In this document: positions 1 through 8,745 of the stretch, one piece after another
How the letters are laid out: each line of letters starts with the position of its first letter
Numbering within the stretch: position 1 is the first letter of the stretch
From: Bacteroidales bacterium
GTDB taxonomy: Bacteria; Bacteroidota; Bacteroidia; Bacteroidales; UBA932
Length of the DNA: 9,136 nucleotides
NCBI GenBank assembly: GCA_017383945.1
Contig: JAFNUQ010000091.1
Span: 1-9,136, forward strand
Direction of reading: 5' to 3'
Made by a program: the position numbers and the translations under genes
The notes under the pieces: generated by a model
What the model was told of the DNA's origin: nothing
What the model saw: the letters and a program-made list of their open reading frames with translations, nothing else
The model's database searches: none

Positions 1-1
1 T

Positions 2-82
2 GATGCCGAGTATTATGAGGCGTATGGCGATGTAAGTTTTGTGGAGGATTACGGCAATGGCCTATATGAATACAGGAAGTAG
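2..82 (+). CDS. C-terminal end of an unidentified protein (5' end outside window)
   Basis: This is the only plus-strand frame open from the left edge; it gives 26 residues and ends in TAG at 80-82. The tail is acidic and rich in aromatic residues (it contains Tyr-Tyr-Glu, Phe-Val-Glu-Asp-Tyr and ends Tyr-Glu-Tyr-Arg-Lys). The other two plus frames hit stops within it. A gene ending here would converge on the minus-strand block and use the terminator about 70 bases downstream, which supports it being real. The fragment is too short for me to name a family, and one minus-strand frame is also open across it, so the call is tentative. Confidence 0.5.
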   Translation, partial: DAEYYEAYGDVSFVEDYGNGLYEYRK

Positions 83-83
83 C

Positions 84-122
84 CGCCTAACAAGGTTGTT
101 TTGTCGTTACGCTTGTTATGCG
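84..122. repeat. Imperfect inverted repeat after the left-edge stop codon
   Basis: Positions 84-94 pair with 112-122 at 10 of 11 positions (one mismatch, 87 with 119), with a 17-base loop. The repeat begins two bases after the stop codon of the left-edge gene. No T-tract follows, so it is not a classical intrinsic terminator. It could be an mRNA 3'-end stabilising hairpin or a chance structure. The rest of the gap between 82 and 151 shows nothing else that I recognise. Confidence 0.3.
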
Positions 123-150
123 ACTCCTATATGAAAAGAGGTAATGATAC

Positions 151-184
151 AAAAAGAGTAGCGTATTGATGCGCTACTCTTTTT
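151..184. terminator. Bidirectional intrinsic terminator
   Basis: Positions 151-163 and 172-184 form a perfect 13-bp stem with an 8-base loop (164-171). One arm starts with five A and the other ends with five T (the T run goes on to 186), so a T-tract follows the stem on either strand. It would end transcription of the rightward left-edge gene and of the leftward gyrB block. The stop codon of the leftward 165-aa gene (174-176) lies inside the stem. Confidence 0.88.
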
Positions 185-671
185 TATATAGTGTCGATTT
201 TTGAAGCAGGCGCTCTTGAGCGGCAGATAGCCTATATACTTCATTTATAGGATATTTAGAAGCTCTCTTATCCCTCTGGATATAGATAACTCCGATCTCA
301 TCCTCATTTTTCAGTCTCTTGGATTCGTCAGGAAGAACACCCTTGTTGTAAATTGATTTCATCTCTGAAATCACAAGAGACTTCAGGTTGCCAAGCTTGA
401 GATTTTCTACAGCTCTGATGTTGCGTGCGACGATTTCCTCCGAGTATTTGTAGTAAGGGATCAGCTGTGCGGAATTGCTGCTTCTCTCGAGCCTGATCTG
501 CTCTTCTGTCTTATAGATAGGAAAATCAAACTGAGCAAAGAGTGTTTCATATTTCCACTCTCTGCCTTTTCTATATTCATACGGGAACTTTGAGTTTCTC
601 GGCATTAAAATCACCAGGAAGATGAAGATAATACCGAGAGGTATGAATATTTTGAGTTTTGATTTGTCCAT
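174..671 (-). CDS. Membrane-anchored protein resembling a truncated 7TM-HD (PgpH-like) N-terminus
   Basis: A 165-aa protein with one N-terminal membrane segment (about residues 7-23), then an extracytoplasmic part. The stretch after the membrane segment (residues 24-53: Pro-Arg, Lys-Phe-x-Tyr-Glu, Lys-Gly, Trp-Lys, then FDFPIYK at 48-54) matches what I remember of the start of Bacteroidota HDIG-domain proteins with a 7TMR-HDED extracellular domain. Those proteins are about 700 aa and carry seven membrane helices and a cytoplasmic HD domain that in PgpH cleaves cyclic di-AMP. Here the other helices and the whole HD domain are missing, so no phosphodiesterase activity is expected. The last codons fall within the terminator stem. 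I chose the ATG at 669-671, one base past the gyrB stop; a longer frame starting inside gyrB is less likely. It may be a decayed remnant or a small stand-alone sensor or membrane protein. Family assignment is from memory and moderate. Confidence 0.7.
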   Translation of the reverse strand: MDKSKLKIFIPLGIIFIFLVILMPRNSKFPYEYRKGREWKYETLFAQFDFPIYKTEEQIRLERSSNSAQLIPYYKYSEEIVARNIRAVENLKLGNLKSLVISEMKSIYNKGVLPDESKRLKNEDEIGVIYIQRDKRASKYPINEVYRLSAAQERLLQKSTLYKKE

Positions 672-672
672 C

Positions 673-2736
<2,064 letters not shown>

Positions 2737-2740
2737 CTAC

Positions 2741-4333
2741 TTAAAAGTTGACTATTATGCCTGCAGTTACATAAGGAGCCTTCTCTGCAAAACCAGGATA
2801 GCGCTCAATGTGCTGGAAAAGAAGATTTCCAAGCTCCGCATAGGCGGCAATCTTCTTGCTGAAGGCATACTCTCCACCGAGCTTGAGGTCCACATAACCA
2901 GGGACAGCGGCATATGCACCACTAAGATCCTTGCGAGCTGTGCGCATCTCTACCCCGGCAGAAGCATAAATCCTCTTGAACCAGTTATATCTTGCCATCA
3001 CCTGACCTTCCACAAGCGCCGGAGCAAATACCGACGCCGCAGCATACTTGCTCAGGATATTGAAATGAAGATCTGCATTGAGATCAAAATTCTCCGAGAT
3101 ATACTTTGTATCCAGATCGACATTAAACAGACTCAGATCAGCAAAACCGATGTTCTTGAGGTAGGCCAGAGGCAGGTTTTCCCACGAAGCATAGCCACCC
3201 TTCAAGCTATATTGCAGACTTGATCCAAGCACGCCATCCACACCAAGCGAGACATTATATTTCTGCTTTGCAAATGCATCAATTCTACCCATTCTGATAA
3301 AGAAAGGATACATATTTTTGAGGGCAAAGTGCTGGTTTATCTCGCGACCACCATCCACTGATACAAACGCTCTATGTGACTTACCCAGAGCAACTTGAGC
3401 CTTTGCGACAGGATACAGCCCCACAGAGCCTTTGTCTGTTGCCGACGCATAATCAAGCTTGACACCAAGCTTGATATCAAACGCACCAAGAGCAAAGAGA
3501 AGCTGCGGGGTCACACTACCAAGATTGGCAGCCAGGGACTCGGCACCCGCAATCTTGTTATTGAGATTTTCCATCTGGAAGCTGTAGTCAAGAAGCATCT
3601 TGTGTCTGCTGTTGGTCACAAAGGCCAGATAGCCCGACACGCCCATCATAGACTCACTCAAAGAGCCAAACGCATTACCCATAGTTTCCGCGCCATAGCG
3701 ATAGTCCACGCCGAGCTTATACTCGATGCGCGAGCTTGATGCCTCTGAAGAAGCAATACTCACACGCGCCACAGCCGAGTTATATGCGGACTTCATATCA
3801 CCGGCAGGCACTGAAGGAGCATATTTATTATCCCCGGCAAAGATTCCGTCATAGCCAAGAGCAAAATCAAGTTCCGCCGCAGGGAGGACATATCTTCCGG
3901 CAAGGGCAAGATTGTCCTTGAGGTTATATCCATAACCCAGAACCTCACCTCCGCCGCGATTGTAGACGCTCAAGTTGAATTTCTCGCTGGAAACAGCATT
4001 ATAGGCAAAGTCAAGCTTAGGATGCAGACCCACTCCGGCACCGGCCTTGAGGTAAAACTTCTTGATATCATATCTTACCGGATCAAGATTGAGAGCAATC
4101 TCATAGGGGGTGAATTCGTAGGAGCCTTTATATTTGGTTTCAAATACCGCATAATCAAAGTTATAGTCAAAGTTATAGAGGGTATCCGGAACACTGATCG
4201 AGAGCTCCTGCTTAGGAAAATCCGCAAACTTTGCCTGATATTCGTTGGTCACCTGCACAGACTGGTTGATGTTCTGGGCAGACAATACTCCGCACACTGA
4301 AAGCAGAGCAAGTTGTATAATCGTTTTTTTCAT
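2741..4333 (-). CDS. Outer-membrane beta-barrel protein (TonB-receptor-like, no plug)
   Basis: A 530-aa exported protein with no characterised function that I know. Residues 1-19 form a signal peptide (Lys-Lys start, hydrophobic core, cut between Ala19 and Gln20). After a linker comes a Tyr/Phe/Asp-rich block (residues 51-75) with a doubled Tyr-Asn-Phe-Asp, then alternating hydrophobic/polar strands separated by Gly, Asn and Asp turns through the rest of the chain, as expected of a beta-barrel. The last residue is Phe, the usual end signal for BAM-mediated insertion. Relatives are often labelled TonB-dependent receptor, but I see no plug domain, TonB box or carboxypeptidase-like N-terminal domain, and the chain is shorter than such receptors. 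It starts 2 bp after the TPR gene stop, with no ribosome-binding site of its own visible, so the two are probably translated together and may work together. Its stop is TAA, the only non-TAG stop in the window. Confidence 0.85.
   Translation of the reverse strand: MKKTIIQLALLSVCGVLSAQNINQSVQVTNEYQAKFADFPKQELSISVPDTLYNFDYNFDYAVFETKYKGSYEFTPYEIALNLDPVRYDIKKFYLKAGAGVGLHPKLDFAYNAVSSEKFNLSVYNRGGGEVLGYGYNLKDNLALAGRYVLPAAELDFALGYDGIFAGDNKYAPSVPAGDMKSAYNSAVARVSIASSEASSSRIEYKLGVDYRYGAETMGNAFGSLSESMMGVSGYLAFVTNSRHKMLLDYSFQMENLNNKIAGAESLAANLGSVTPQLLFALGAFDIKLGVKLDYASATDKGSVGLYPVAKAQVALGKSHRAFVSVDGGREINQHFALKNMYPFFIRMGRIDAFAKQKYNVSLGVDGVLGSSLQYSLKGGYASWENLPLAYLKNIGFADLSLFNVDLDTKYISENFDLNADLHFNILSKYAAASVFAPALVEGQVMARYNWFKRIYASAGVEMRTARKDLSGAYAAVPGYVDLKLGGEYAFSKKIAAYAELGNLLFQHIERYPGFAEKAPYVTAGIIVNF
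4155..4178 (-). repeat. Perfect 2 x 12-bp tandem repeat within the barrel gene
   Basis: Bases 4155-4166 are repeated exactly at 4167-4178. The unit is four codons, so the repeat stays in frame and gives the doubled Tyr-Asn-Phe-Asp near residues 53-60 of the outer-membrane protein. A change in copy number by slippage would add or remove four residues without a frameshift. Confidence 0.85.
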
Positions 4334-4335
4334 AA

Positions 4336-7308
4336 CTACTGCTGCATCAAAGATTCAAGGCGAGTCAGCCTCTTGTTTACATTTTCAAGCACGTCATCTC
4401 CACTGCCTGATGGCTCATAGCCGTCACGCACGCTCTCATAGGTAGCCTTGGCCTGCTCATACTGACCTCTCTGTTCAAACGAGTCACCAAGCACGATAAA
4501 TGCCTTGGCCAGCCAGTAGGACTGTTGCCCCGCTGTCTGAGAGAAGCTGTAGACGTGATCATCGACAGAGTCAAATACTCCCCTGTCATAGAGATCCTGG
4601 ATAGTCATATATCTTGCCTCCGCTCCCTCAGGAGTAGAAGGATTCTCTCCGAGCTTTGCAAATATCGCCATCGCCTCGCTGCGCTTTGAAGTCGCAAGCA
4701 AGCTCTTGGCCTTGACAAACGAAGCCTCGCGGCTCAGGTCAGCCGAAGTCTGCGGATCGCCCAGCACAGCATCACAAGCAGTCACAGCCTGCTCGTAGGT
4801 CTTGCTTCTGTAGGCTGAGCGCATCATACCCACGCGGGCAACGCTGCGGTTGGCATCCATTCGCGTAGAAGCGAGAAGATCTGTATAGGCGTTGTAGGCA
4901 TCGGCATATCTCTCAAGCTGATAAGAAAGCTCTGCAAATCTGAGCTTAGACATCTCCACAAACGACATCTGAGACTCTGCCTTCATCGCCTCGGCATAGA
5001 AATCACAAGCCTGCTCTTTCTGACCAAGAGCACGGTAAGACTCTGCCAGATAGAACTTTACCTGCGGCAGATCGGCACTCTGAGGGAAGGTCTCGATAAA
5101 CTTCTTGATTGTCGGCACGGCCTGCTCATAGCTGCTGGCGAGGTAGAGCTGCTCTGCTGCATTGAAATACATCTTCTCCTTCTCAGCCTCAGTCTTGTCG
5201 GCATTAAGGCGGTTTGCCTCGACATACTCAAGGAACTTCTCCGGCTGCTTGCGAGTCTGGTAGATGGACTCGATGGCCATCATCGCCTCCTGGGCATATT
5301 CGCTGTCAGGCATAGTTGCGACAACCTCCTTGTAGTAGTCAAGTGCCTGGTCATACTTGGACATATTACGATGCACAAGTCCCAGGCCGATGAGGGCCTT
5401 TGCCACAAAACCGGGATCCTTTGAAACCTCCTTGAGGTGAGTAAAGCTGCGGATAGCGTCATTGTTGTTCTTGACATCCATCTGCGCGCGACCCAACTCA
5501 TAGTATGCGTCAAGATAGAGAGGCGCATCTTCGGAAGCGTCTTCGATGTGAAGAAGAGTGGAAACCTTGCGCTTCTTGTCTCCTGAAAGGCCATAAGAGA
5601 TAGCCTGCTGATAGTATGGATATATGTTATCCGGAGAGAAGAACTCCGTGAGGACCTTCTGGTAGGACTGGATAGCAGCCTTGTAGTCCTGGCGCGCAAA
5701 GTCGCAGTCCGCTCGACGGTTCATTGCATCCTGTCTGTACAAGCTGTGTCCTGAAGCGATATAGTTGTCAAACCAGCGTGCTGCCGCTTCGTATTGGCTC
5801 TGCTTGAAATGGCTATAGCCGATGTTGTAGGCAAGGATTTCGCCTTCAAGCTTGTCGTGAAGAGCCGACTGGTTGTATAGTTCTGTAAAGGTCTGTTCAG
5901 CACTCGCGAAGTTTCCTGTGCGGTAGTAGGACTCGCCGAGCCAGTAGCGTGAGAATTGGTTAAGTCTGTCAGTCTTAGGTAGATAGTAGGAAGTTGCGCG
6001 GAAATACGGCACTGCATCTCGGTATGAACTACCCTCAAAGAGCTGATGGGCACGGAGGAAATTGGCCTTGGTGTAGTTGTTGAGCATATCATCGGAGAGC
6101 TCGTCAATCTTGTCATAGGCATCGACAGCAGCCGAATAATCCTTGTCAGCAAGAGCAGCAAGGGCCATATAGCCATAGATCTGATCACCTCTTGTGCCGG
6201 TAGAGTATCTCTTGATATATCTCGCAAAGCCGGAAGTGTCTTTGTTCAGGTCAAAGGCCAGTTTTGCGTGATTGAAGCTTGCATCTTCTGTAATCTCAGG
6301 GTCAAAGTCCACATTTGAAGCATCCAGGAAAGCTTCCATCGCCGCTACCTGATTGCGTGTGCGGAGGTAGGCGTTGGCAAGGTGATAGTTGGCAATCTGA
6401 CCGAGAGAGTCGCTGCGGTCGGTCATCTTGGTGTAGTTGTCAATCGCACCCTGATAGTCGTGCACAGAATACAGGAGACTTCCTGCATAAAAAAGATCCT
6501 TGCGATTGAGATCAGACTGGGAGATGTCGTCATAATACTCTCTAGCCTTCTCGTTGTTGCCCAAGATCAGGTATGACTCCGAGATTATGCGGGCAAGTCT
6601 TTCCTGTCTCTCCTTAGGAGCAGAAGCAAATATCTTCTCACCTTCGCTGACTGCATATTCATAGTTCTTCTGATTGAACTCGCAATCAACAATATAGAAA
6701 CTAGCAAGATCAGAGAATCTTGGATCCTCAACCACTTTCCAGAAATAACTCTCTGCTGCCGCAAAGTTGCTGTTGTTGTAACGCATTATACCACAGAGAT
6801 ATCTGCCGGGAGCAGTATAATCAGAGTGCTCGAGCGCCTCAAGGATCATAAAGAACTGCTCTGCCTGAGGATATCTGCCAAGCGAGAATTCGCAGAAGGC
6901 ACATTTGAAGAAATATTCAGGAACATCGTTTTCATCCAGAGATGCAGAGTTGACCTTTGAAAACTCTATCGTAGCCTCCGCCCAACGTCCTTGATCAAAG
7001 AGCAGACGTGCGTTTTCAAAACGAATACTGCTGGTCAATGCTGTTGACGGATATTTCTTATTGTAATCATCCATCAATGACTGATAGTCCGAGCTGCGCA
7101 TCTTCAGGGCACAAAGCACCTTGTAGCCCGAAGTCATGGCATCTTGTTCCAACTGATCAAAAAGCTGAATAGCTCCGCCGTAGACACCTTCCTGATATAG
7201 AGTCACAGCCTGCTGATAGACATCCCCCTGAGCATCCGGATTTACCTGAGCGCCGGCTCCAAGTCCGCAAAACAAGGCAAAAGATGCTGCTAATAATTTC
7301 ACTTTCAT
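4336..7308 (-). CDS. Large secreted tetratricopeptide-repeat protein
   Basis: A 990-aa protein with a signal peptide (residues 1-20, cut after AGA before Gln21), so it should lie in the periplasm or on the outer membrane. The cysteine at 14 does not fit a lipobox. Nearly the whole mature chain consists of helical-pair repeats of TPR or Sel1-like spacing; I count about 20 units. Clear ones lie near residues 93-117, 136-160, 271-298, 375-400, 452-477, 600-630, 636-664, 747-775, 789-812 and 932-960, with the typical Tyr/Ala/Gly positions (for example YDQALDYY, YEQAKATY). No enzymatic domain is visible, so it is probably a scaffold for protein-protein contacts. It is first in the leftward block, has a candidate promoter 40 bp upstream, and is 2 bp from the barrel gene. 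Such coupled pairs in Bacteroidota suggest an outer-membrane or periplasmic complex; the exact role is unknown to me. Confidence 0.88.
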   Translation of the reverse strand: MKVKLLAASFALFCGLGAGAQVNPDAQGDVYQQAVTLYQEGVYGGAIQLFDQLEQDAMTSGYKVLCALKMRSSDYQSLMDDYNKKYPSTALTSSIRFENARLLFDQGRWAEATIEFSKVNSASLDENDVPEYFFKCAFCEFSLGRYPQAEQFFMILEALEHSDYTAPGRYLCGIMRYNNSNFAAAESYFWKVVEDPRFSDLASFYIVDCEFNQKNYEYAVSEGEKIFASAPKERQERLARIISESYLILGNNEKAREYYDDISQSDLNRKDLFYAGSLLYSVHDYQGAIDNYTKMTDRSDSLGQIANYHLANAYLRTRNQVAAMEAFLDASNVDFDPEITEDASFNHAKLAFDLNKDTSGFARYIKRYSTGTRGDQIYGYMALAALADKDYSAAVDAYDKIDELSDDMLNNYTKANFLRAHQLFEGSSYRDAVPYFRATSYYLPKTDRLNQFSRYWLGESYYRTGNFASAEQTFTELYNQSALHDKLEGEILAYNIGYSHFKQSQYEAAARWFDNYIASGHSLYRQDAMNRRADCDFARQDYKAAIQSYQKVLTEFFSPDNIYPYYQQAISYGLSGDKKRKVSTLLHIEDASEDAPLYLDAYYELGRAQMDVKNNNDAIRSFTHLKEVSKDPGFVAKALIGLGLVHRNMSKYDQALDYYKEVVATMPDSEYAQEAMMAIESIYQTRKQPEKFLEYVEANRLNADKTEAEKEKMYFNAAEQLYLASSYEQAVPTIKKFIETFPQSADLPQVKFYLAESYRALGQKEQACDFYAEAMKAESQMSFVEMSKLRFAELSYQLERYADAYNAYTDLLASTRMDANRSVARVGMMRSAYRSKTYEQAVTACDAVLGDPQTSADLSREASFVKAKSLLATSKRSEAMAIFAKLGENPSTPEGAEARYMTIQDLYDRGVFDSVDDHVYSFSQTAGQQSYWLAKAFIVLGDSFEQRGQYEQAKATYESVRDGYEPSGSGDDVLENVNKRLTRLESLMQQ

Positions 7309-7348
7309 ATAGTTAGTTTCTATTATTCAAACAATTTTACACAATTTA

Positions 7349-7380
7349 CAAATTTAATCAAAATCACCTAAATTTCCAAT
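7349..7380 (-). promoter_or_regulatory. Candidate promoter of the TPR/barrel block
   Basis: On the minus strand, 7349-7356 read TAAATTTG, an exact fit to the Bacteroidota -7 consensus. A TTGG core (7376-7379) stands 19 bases upstream in the place of the -33 box. Transcription would start near 7342, leaving a leader of about 33 bases before the ATG at 7308. It is divergent from the ftsE promoter, with both inside 109 bp. Confidence 0.5.
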
Positions 7381-7388
7381 ATTTAACT

Positions 7389-7396
7389 TATCTTTG
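7389..7396 (+). promoter_or_regulatory. Candidate promoter of ftsE-nth (-7 element)
   Basis: These bases read TATCTTTG, an exact TAnnTTTG match. Transcription would start near 7403, about 15 bases before the ftsE ATG, with an A-rich leader typical of the phylum. No clear -33 TTTG is seen around 7365-7369. The in-frame TTG at 7394-7396 is part of this element, which argues against it being the ftsE start codon. Confidence 0.5.
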
Positions 7397-7417
7397 CCTA
7401 CATCAAAAAACAAGAAA

Positions 7418-8104
7418 ATGGAAGAGCAGAAAAGCCCCGTAATCTCATTTGCAGACGCAGACATCATCAACTCGGAAAACACCGTCATCTATGACCTCAA
7501 TATGGATGTTTATGACGGAGAACTCGTCTATATCGTCGGCAAAGTCGGCAGTGGAAAGACATCCATAATCCGTACCATCAGCGCAGAAAACCCACTCAGA
7601 AAAGGAAGCGGCTATGTGTGCGGCTACAACCTTGTGGGCATTAAGGAGAAGGATGTTCCGTTTTTGAGACGCAAGCTCGGCGTGGTTTTCCAGGACTTCC
7701 AGCTTCTGATGGACCGCAGCGTCTATGACAACCTAGCTTTTGTGCTCAAATCCACAGGTTGGAAAGAAGTCAAGGCCATCGACGACAGGATTGACGAAGT
7801 GCTCAAGGCAGTAGGCATGACCACCAAGGCCCACAAGATGCCGCATCAGCTTTCCGGAGGAGAGCAGCAGCGCATTGCAATCGCCAGAGCTATCCTCAAC
7901 GACCCTAAGGTCATCATCGCGGACGAGCCGACAGGCAACCTCGACGACAACACAGCAGAGGACATCCTTCAGCTCCTGAAGAGCATCAACCAGGACAAAG
8001 GCACTGCTATCGTGATGGTTACACACAACCTCAACATCTGCGAACGCTATCCCGGCCGCATCTTTGAGACCAAGGACGAGATGTGCAAAGAAATCACAAA
8101 GTAG
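7418..8104 (+). CDS. ftsE: Cell-division ABC ATPase FtsE
   Basis: A 228-aa cytoplasmic ABC-type ATPase with every core motif: Walker A GKVGSGKT (41-48), Q-loop at Gln92 in VFQDFQLL, signature LSGGEQQR (145-152), Walker B IIADE (166-170), DEPTGNLD (169-176) and the H-loop His203. The VFQDFQLL and [14 protein letters not shown] blocks and the overall length fit FtsE, which with FtsX forms a transmembrane complex that activates peptidoglycan hydrolases at the septum. A LolD/MacB-type ATPase is the main alternative, as these share similar motifs, but the GKVGSGK loop and [14 protein letters not shown] block resemble Bacteroidota FtsE as I remember it. I chose ATG 7418-7420 because the earlier TTG lies in the promoter. 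No ftsX partner lies in the window; nth follows after 2 bp. Confidence 0.87.
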   Translation: MEEQKSPVISFADADIINSENTVIYDLNMDVYDGELVYIVGKVGSGKTSIIRTISAENPLRKGSGYVCGYNLVGIKEKDVPFLRRKLGVVFQDFQLLMDRSVYDNLAFVLKSTGWKEVKAIDDRIDEVLKAVGMTTKAHKMPHQLSGGEQQRIAIARAILNDPKVIIADEPTGNLDDNTAEDILQLLKSINQDKGTAIVMVTHNLNICERYPGRIFETKDEMCKEITK

Positions 8105-8106
8105 CG

Positions 8107-8745
8107 ATGCGTCTGCAAGAGAGATATGACGCGATAATGGAGCACTTCAAGAAAGAACCTGCTCCTAACTCCGAACTCAACTACAGCAACACCTATGAAC
8201 TGCTGATAGCTGTCGTACTATCAGCCCAATGCACAGACAAGAGAGTCAACCTCACGACCCCTGCGCTATTTGCCGCATACCCAAACCCTGAGGCACTTGC
8301 AGCAGCAGAGTTTGATGATGTGTTTGCGCTGATAAAATCCATCTCCTACCCCAACAACAAGGCCCGCCATCTGATCGGAATGGCGCAGAAGCTTGTGAGC
8401 GAGTTTGGCGGCGAGGTCCCTTCGAGCATCGAAGAGCTGATGAGCTTGCCAGGAGTCGGCAGAAAGACTGCAAATGTCGTGGCTTCCATCGTCTGGAACG
8501 AGCCGGTGATTGCAGTAGACACACACGTCCATAGAGTATCACATCGACTTGGCTTATCCAAGGGCAAGACGCCGCGCGAAGTGGAGCTTGACCTCGAGAG
8601 GCACATCAGCGCCGAGGACAGACCGACAGCACACCACTACCTGCTTCTGCACGGAAGATATGTGTGCACCGCATTAAAACCAAAATGCGAGGCTTGTGAC
8701 CTCGCAAAATGGTGTTATATGTTCTCTAAGAATTCTAAAAACTAG
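8107..8745 (+). CDS. nth: Endonuclease III (DNA glycosylase / AP lyase)
   Basis: A 212-aa bifunctional base-excision repair enzyme that removes oxidised pyrimidines and cuts the abasic site by beta-elimination. The helix-hairpin-helix is LPGVGRKTANV (114-124), with catalytic Lys120, and the Schiff-base partner Asp138 lies in AVDTH (136-140). The 4Fe-4S cluster ligands are Cys187, Cys194, Cys197 and Cys203 (C-x6-C-x2-C-x5-C). These positions agree with the numbering of E. coli Nth as I remember it, which supports the ATG at 8107; an upstream in-frame ATG at 8083 would lie inside ftsE and add eight residues that do not fit. The start is 2 bp after the ftsE stop, so the pair is probably co-transcribed. 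The stop overlaps that of the convergent mutase gene. Confidence 0.97.
   Translation: MRLQERYDAIMEHFKKEPAPNSELNYSNTYELLIAVVLSAQCTDKRVNLTTPALFAAYPNPEALAAAEFDDVFALIKSISYPNNKARHLIGMAQKLVSEFGGEVPSSIEELMSLPGVGRKTANVVASIVWNEPVIAVDTHVHRVSHRLGLSKGKTPREVELDLERHISAEDRPTAHHYLLLHGRYVCTALKPKCEACDLAKWCYMFSKNSKN

Noticed and set aside
4291..4333. Lipoprotein signal at Cys14 of the outer-membrane protein
   Set aside because: Val at -1 does not fit a lipobox, and the Ser-Ala/Gln site at 18-20 is a good signal peptidase I site; a barrel with terminal Phe is not expected to be a lipoprotein.
5280..6227. Two minus-strand frames of 139 and 168 codons inside the TPR gene
   Set aside because: They are in another frame on the strand of an intact TPR gene, with Ser/Arg/Thr-rich low-sense composition. 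The TPR frame is uninterrupted.
7394..7417. TTG as an upstream start of ftsE
   Set aside because: The TTG is part of the exact TATCTTTG promoter element; the ATG at 7418 leaves a sensible short leader and the usual FtsE N-terminus.
8083..8106. Upstream ATG for nth
   Set aside because: It overlaps the ftsE end. From the ATG at 8107 the catalytic and cluster residues fall at 120, 138, 187, 194, 197 and 203, which agrees with E. coli Nth as remembered.
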